Positions 59,800 through 64,000 of a stretch of DNA of 64,000 nt are shown one piece after another; position 1 is the first letter of the stretch, and each line of letters opens with the position of its first letter. Source of the stretch: Sternotherus odoratus (lineage: Eukaryota; Chordata; Testudines; Kinosternidae); contig JAVMKO010000004.1 in assembly GCA_032164245.1 (NCBI GenBank), positions 29,675,626 through 29,739,625 of the forward strand, given 5' to 3'. Under the pieces are notes generated by a model. That model had not been told where the DNA came from. It was given only the letters and a program-made list of their open reading frames with translations, and searched no databases. The translations under genes were made by a program, and so were the position numbers.

Positions 59800-60816
59800 C
59801 AGTAAAACCTCGATTTAACGGACCTCGATTTAACGGACTTCTGATACAACGGACAAAATTACTGTACAGCACTGAGCCATATCTGAGGCATTGGTCGCAA
59901 CTGCTGGCAGGCTGGCTGCAGGCTGCCGGCTCCCGGCTGCCGCCCAGGTCCCAACAGCAGGAGGGCTGGCTGGCGGGCGGGCTGGCTGCCTGCTCCCGGC
60001 TTCCGCCCGGGTCACGGCAGCGGGAGGGCTGGCTGCCTGCTCCCGGCTGCCGCCCGTGTCACGACAGCGGGAGGGCTCGCTGCCGGCTCCCGGCTGCTGC
60101 CCAGGTCCCGGCAGCAGGAGGGCTTGCTGCCAGCTCCTGGCTGCCGCCCGGGTCCCGGCAGCAGGAGGGCTGGCTGGTGGGCGGGCTGGCTGCCTGCTCC
60201 CGGCAGTGGGAGGGCTCGCTCCCGGCTGCCACCCGGGTCACGGCAGCAGGAGGGCTGGCTGATGGGCGGACTGGCTGCCGGCTCCCGGCTGCCGCCCGAG
60301 TCACAGCAGCAGAAGGGCTGGCTGCCAGCTCCCGGCTCCCGCCCGGGTCCCGCCGGAGGGCCGGCTGGCTGCCGGCTCCCGCCCGGCTCCCGCCGGAGGG
60401 CCGGCGGGCTGCCGGCTCCCGCCCGGCTCCCGCCGGAGGGCCGGCTGGCTGCCGGCTCCCGCCCGGCTCCCGCCGGAGGGCCGGCTGGCTGCCGGCTCCC
60501 GCCCGGCTCCCGCCGGCGGGCCGGCTGGCTGGCTGGCTGCCGGGTCCCGCCCGAGTCCCGCCGGCGGGCGGGCTGGCTGCCGGCTCCCAGCTGCCACCCG
60601 GGTCCCAGCAGCCGGGACCCGGGTGGGCTGGCTGACGGCTCCCGGCTGCCGCCCGGGTCCCGGCAGCGGGCGGGCTGTGGAGCTGCCGCCCCGACCCTAT
60701 GGCGGGCGGGCTGCTGTTCCGACAGCTCGTTGGTTTTTTTATTATTAAATAATGGACTGTTTGATTTAATGAACACCCCTTCACCCGAATTAGTCCGTTA
60801 ATTGGAGGTTTTACTG
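59800..60816. mobile_element. Tigger-like (TcMar) element with expanded GC minisatellite
   Basis: The termini CAGTAAAACCTCGATTTAAC and TTGGAGGTTTTACTG flank 1017 bp, with TA on both sides (59798-59799, 60817-60818). End-proximal sequence matches 32822-33198. The interior from about 59900 to 60710 is GC-rich tandem repeat. This includes four almost identical 40-bp units at 60361-60400, 60401-60440, 60441-60480 and 60481-60520 (core GGCTGCCGGCTCCCGCCCGG). The frames of up to 261 codons on both strands reflect the array and are not genes. Confidence 0.88.
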
Positions 60817-61059
60817 TACTGCACAAAACAAACTGCCAGTGCATAGTTATGTAAATGTGTTCTATTCCAGTGCCTATTTAAATTTCTGCAGTTGCAAGGA
60901 TTTCACATTTGCTTCTAAAGGTTGGAACTGAATCTGTATATAATGGCAGAGTCTTCCAATTCCACAATTGGCTAGCCAACAATCACATTTTCCTCTAATT
61001 AACTGATGGCCAGTATGATACCATATGATACCATACTTTACCTTTTGTTGAACTGTGCT

Positions 61060-61440
61060 ATTACTAGGGGGATTCTGTGCCAAAAAATTAAAATTTATGC
61101 ATATTTTATTTGTCAAATAATGCAATATAATCACATCAGTTTCAGTTGTTTTGGTAATTATTTAAACTACAACACAGAAAAAAAAGTCACAGTAACTATT
61201 CAGCATTTCCTAAACACATGAAAGTTAAGTTACAAACACTTGGTAACTAATATCCTACATTCCAGTTATACAGTAATCCTGGAATTTCATTTAAGTTACA
61301 TTACAGACCACCAAAAAAAAAAGTAATTTTAAATTGCTCGGACTTGGACACATGAAAGTCAGACAGTTTTGCTAATTATTTTTCCTGGACCTGGCTGGGT
61401 ACTTTGGGAAGTGCTTGGTTCTGATTGTCCTGACATTTTA
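61060..61440. repeat. AT-rich interspersed repeat ('attctgygccaaaaaatta' family)
   Basis: The motifs 'gattctgtgccaaaaaatta', 'cagtttcagttgttttggta' and 'ctattcagcatttccta' match, with changes, a repeat I recall as common in turtles. Class unknown; ends approximate. Confidence 0.45.
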
Positions 61441-61696
61441 TTGACTGCTTGGTAAATGTTTTATTTACCCTCTTTGTTTTTAATGGCTAAGTAAAATAAA
61501 TCCTGAGCTCTAATCTTACCATATAGGAAAAAAGTGAGAAAGCACAAAGATCTTCCTAGCTGAATCCCTTACTGTCATTTGTAAGGCTTTACATCCTTTG
61601 ACAATATAGGGGCCTTAAAATTTTTACAGGTTTAAGCTTCTGGGGGAATTGACTGAGAATGGGAACACTGAACTCACAATAGGAACATTAATAAGG

Positions 61697-62115
<419 letters not shown>

Positions 62116-62324
62116 TTACTGCATAGTTCTGATTCGTTGCTGTTGAACTCGAAAGGTCACCATATGAATGTAAGATGTTATGATCTAAATGTGGTTTTTG
62201 TTTGTATGTCCTTCATTCTTTTTACCTGGCATGGTAACAGAATGTATAAGAAAACATCTTTTTTACATCTCATCTCTTGCTTTATCATAGCAGATGATTT
62301 GCATTCCTTGAGGTTGAGAGAAAC

Positions 62325-62935
62325 TGACTAACTGCTTGTCTATACTGGCAAGTTTCTGCACAGTAAAGCAGCTTTTTGCACTCAAGCTGCAGAGGTGTAC
62401 ACATTGCCAAGCCACTTTGTGCGCAGAAACTCCTCAGTTACAGCGCAGCAAAAAAACCCACCTCGATGAGCGTCGTAAGGCTATTTGCACAGAAGCTCCA
62501 GCGCTAGTGTAGATACCTGATTGCTTTCTGCAAAGAGCCCAGGGAGGGAGCTTCAGGACTGGTTGCTTCCTGCCACAGTCTGAACTTACAAAACAGCATG
62601 CAGACATACACTCTTTCCCCCAAAACACACTGCCTCTCTCCTCACACTTCCAGTCACACACACTGCTCCCTCCCCCGCCCCCTTCAGTCAAAAGCAGCTG
62701 GCAATGTAGTAGGATGCCTTTGGAACAATGTGATTGGGAAACCTGCATCATGTGATGCTGTGCCTTCCCCATGAGGCATTGCAAACCCTTCCCAAAGCAC
62801 CTTTCACCCAGTTGAACAGTGAGATAGCTAACACAATGCACGGATCTCTTTGCCAATACAAGAGCTGCTAATGTGGATGTGATCCAGTGCCACAAGGAGC
62901 ACAGTGTGGACACCAAAGCACTTGAGCATATGCTT
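62325..62935. mobile_element. DNA-transposon-like non-autonomous element
   Basis: The left end 'ctgcttgtctatactggcaa' and the right end (reverse complement 'ctttggtgtccacactgtgc') are loosely inverted. The interior has 'gcgcagaaactcctcagtta' and 'gctccagcgctagtgtagat' blocks that I recall from a common turtle element. The frame at 62434-62961 on the minus strand is not a recognisable protein. Target duplication not resolved. Confidence 0.5.
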
Positions 62936-63075
62936 AACCTTAAGCAGAGGAGTAGTTCCATTGACTTTATGGGTGAAATCCTGGCTCCACTGAAGTCAAA
63001 TGGAATTTTCCCATTAGCTGCAGTGGCCCAGGATTTCAGTCAGTGTACTCAAGTGGTTTGCTGAATTGGGGTCCA
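62925..63075. repeat. Old interspersed repeat (gaagtcaa motif family)
   Basis: It carries 'agcatatgcttaaccttaag', 'ccattgactttatggg' and 'ccactgaagtcaaatgg', like the copy at 12601-12725. Class unknown. Confidence 0.45.
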
Positions 63076-64000
63076 GATGAATAGGTAGGCACTGAAGTAA
63101 GTGGCTTGATTTGCAGAGCCACTGAGTATCTGCAGGTCCCAGTAAAGTAAAAACGTATTTGTAGGTTAATGCTCGTGCTCAGAACCCTTGAAAATCTGTC
63201 CACTTATCTAAATGGCTAAGTATGGATTTAGCTGCCTAATTTCAGGGACCCAAAACTGAAAAATATTCCCTTAATTTATGTAATTTACTGTACTGTTAAT
63301 TTGTGTGCAGAACTCTGACAGTAAATATGACTGGTGATCTTAAATGCATATTTATCCAGAGAGATAATGTGTATTCACAAATTCACCAGTTAAATATTGG
63401 TTTGACTCTAAATACGTATCCACTAGTTAAAATGAATATTTGCCAGGGAGATCATTCTCTTGAAAAATAATGTAGGTAATATAACATTTTATGAAAAAAT
63501 GGCTTTTTAATTATGGAAAAACAAAGAAAATAGAACAGTAAAACCCCTGGTGTATCAGATATTCAGATTTTGACAAAAAACTAATAAAACCCAGGAAATT
63601 GAAAGATAAAGTTATCTGTCCTTAATTCACCCTTTAAGAGAAAGAGAATCTGCCCTGTAGAGAGAAAATCCTCTTATGAGTAATTTATTTTTAGATTGGC
63701 TGAGAATAATGCCCAAAGTATAATGCAAAACAAAAGTTATCAGAATTCTGAGCATTTTGATTCTTTCATGGAGCAATCCACCACCAATCCCCTGAGCCTA
63801 TTAAAGAACTGACTCTTTTTGGCTTATGGTGACATAACATCTGTAGGACTTGTGTTTACAGGTCAAATCCTGCACTCATTTATATCTGTCAATGCTCTCA
63901 TGGAGTTTATTGAATGCAGGGTTTGATCCTACATCATTAGCACATAATTCCTTCATTGGGATGCTCCCCTCCCATGCAGATGGACAGGAAATGGCCGGGA

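Noticed and set aside
60361..60520. Regular 40-bp units suggesting a CRISPR-like array
   Set aside because: Units are contiguous without unique spacers, GC-rich and inside a eukaryotic transposon.
59891..60844. Frames of 225-261 codons on both strands
   Set aside because: They lie in the GC minisatellite of the Tigger-like element; composition artefact.

Overview
The window is vertebrate genomic DNA, most likely from a turtle (Testudines). The inference rests on widely spaced, small, phase-0 exons of a conserved animal gene set in long introns, and on the repeat spectrum: CR1/L2/L3-type LINE remnants, MIR-like SINEs, many non-autonomous hAT, PIF/Harbinger-like and Tigger-like DNA elements with GC-rich interiors, and solo LTRs of a style I associate with turtles. 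No prokaryotic genes, operons or CRISPR arrays are present.

The only protein-coding gene I can support is the 5' part of ANK2 (ankyrin-B) on the + strand. A candidate alternative first coding exon lies at 5481-5615. It has 45 codons and a strong Kozak context, and ends at a consensus GTAAGT donor in phase 0. Three unambiguous internal exons follow at 24173-24274, 42121-42219 and 44382-44480. They encode the start of the membrane-binding domain: roughly one ANK repeat per exon, all in phase 0. The introns are about 18.6, 17.8 and 2.2 kb, and a last intron runs off the end of the window (>19.5 kb). I found no further ANK2 exon after 44480.

The rest is intron or 5' flank packed with transposable elements, many with readable target-site duplications (TSDs). 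These include hAT elements at 15324-16023, 20907-21407, 23047-24022, 26320-27085, 28906-29366, 30913-31460, 45492-46297 and 56179-56398. There are Harbinger-like elements at 6463-7398, 14862-15158 and 20991-21282, Tigger-like elements at 18714-18966, 32822-33198 and 59800-60816, and solo LTRs at 9887-10438, 34364-34858 and 54223-55338. An intronless RPS29 retrocopy with a full-length reading frame lies on the minus strand near the right end (61849-62019).

The most unusual theme is that elements with unrelated terminal repeats carry similar GC-rich interiors. Some are tandem arrays. Others share a module built around an inverted pair of CCAAT-box motifs. Several interiors have expanded into minisatellites, large palindromes or a polypyrimidine tract; the last ends about 280 bp before an ANK2 exon. 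Nearly all the long open frames in the window fall inside these low-complexity interiors and are not genes.
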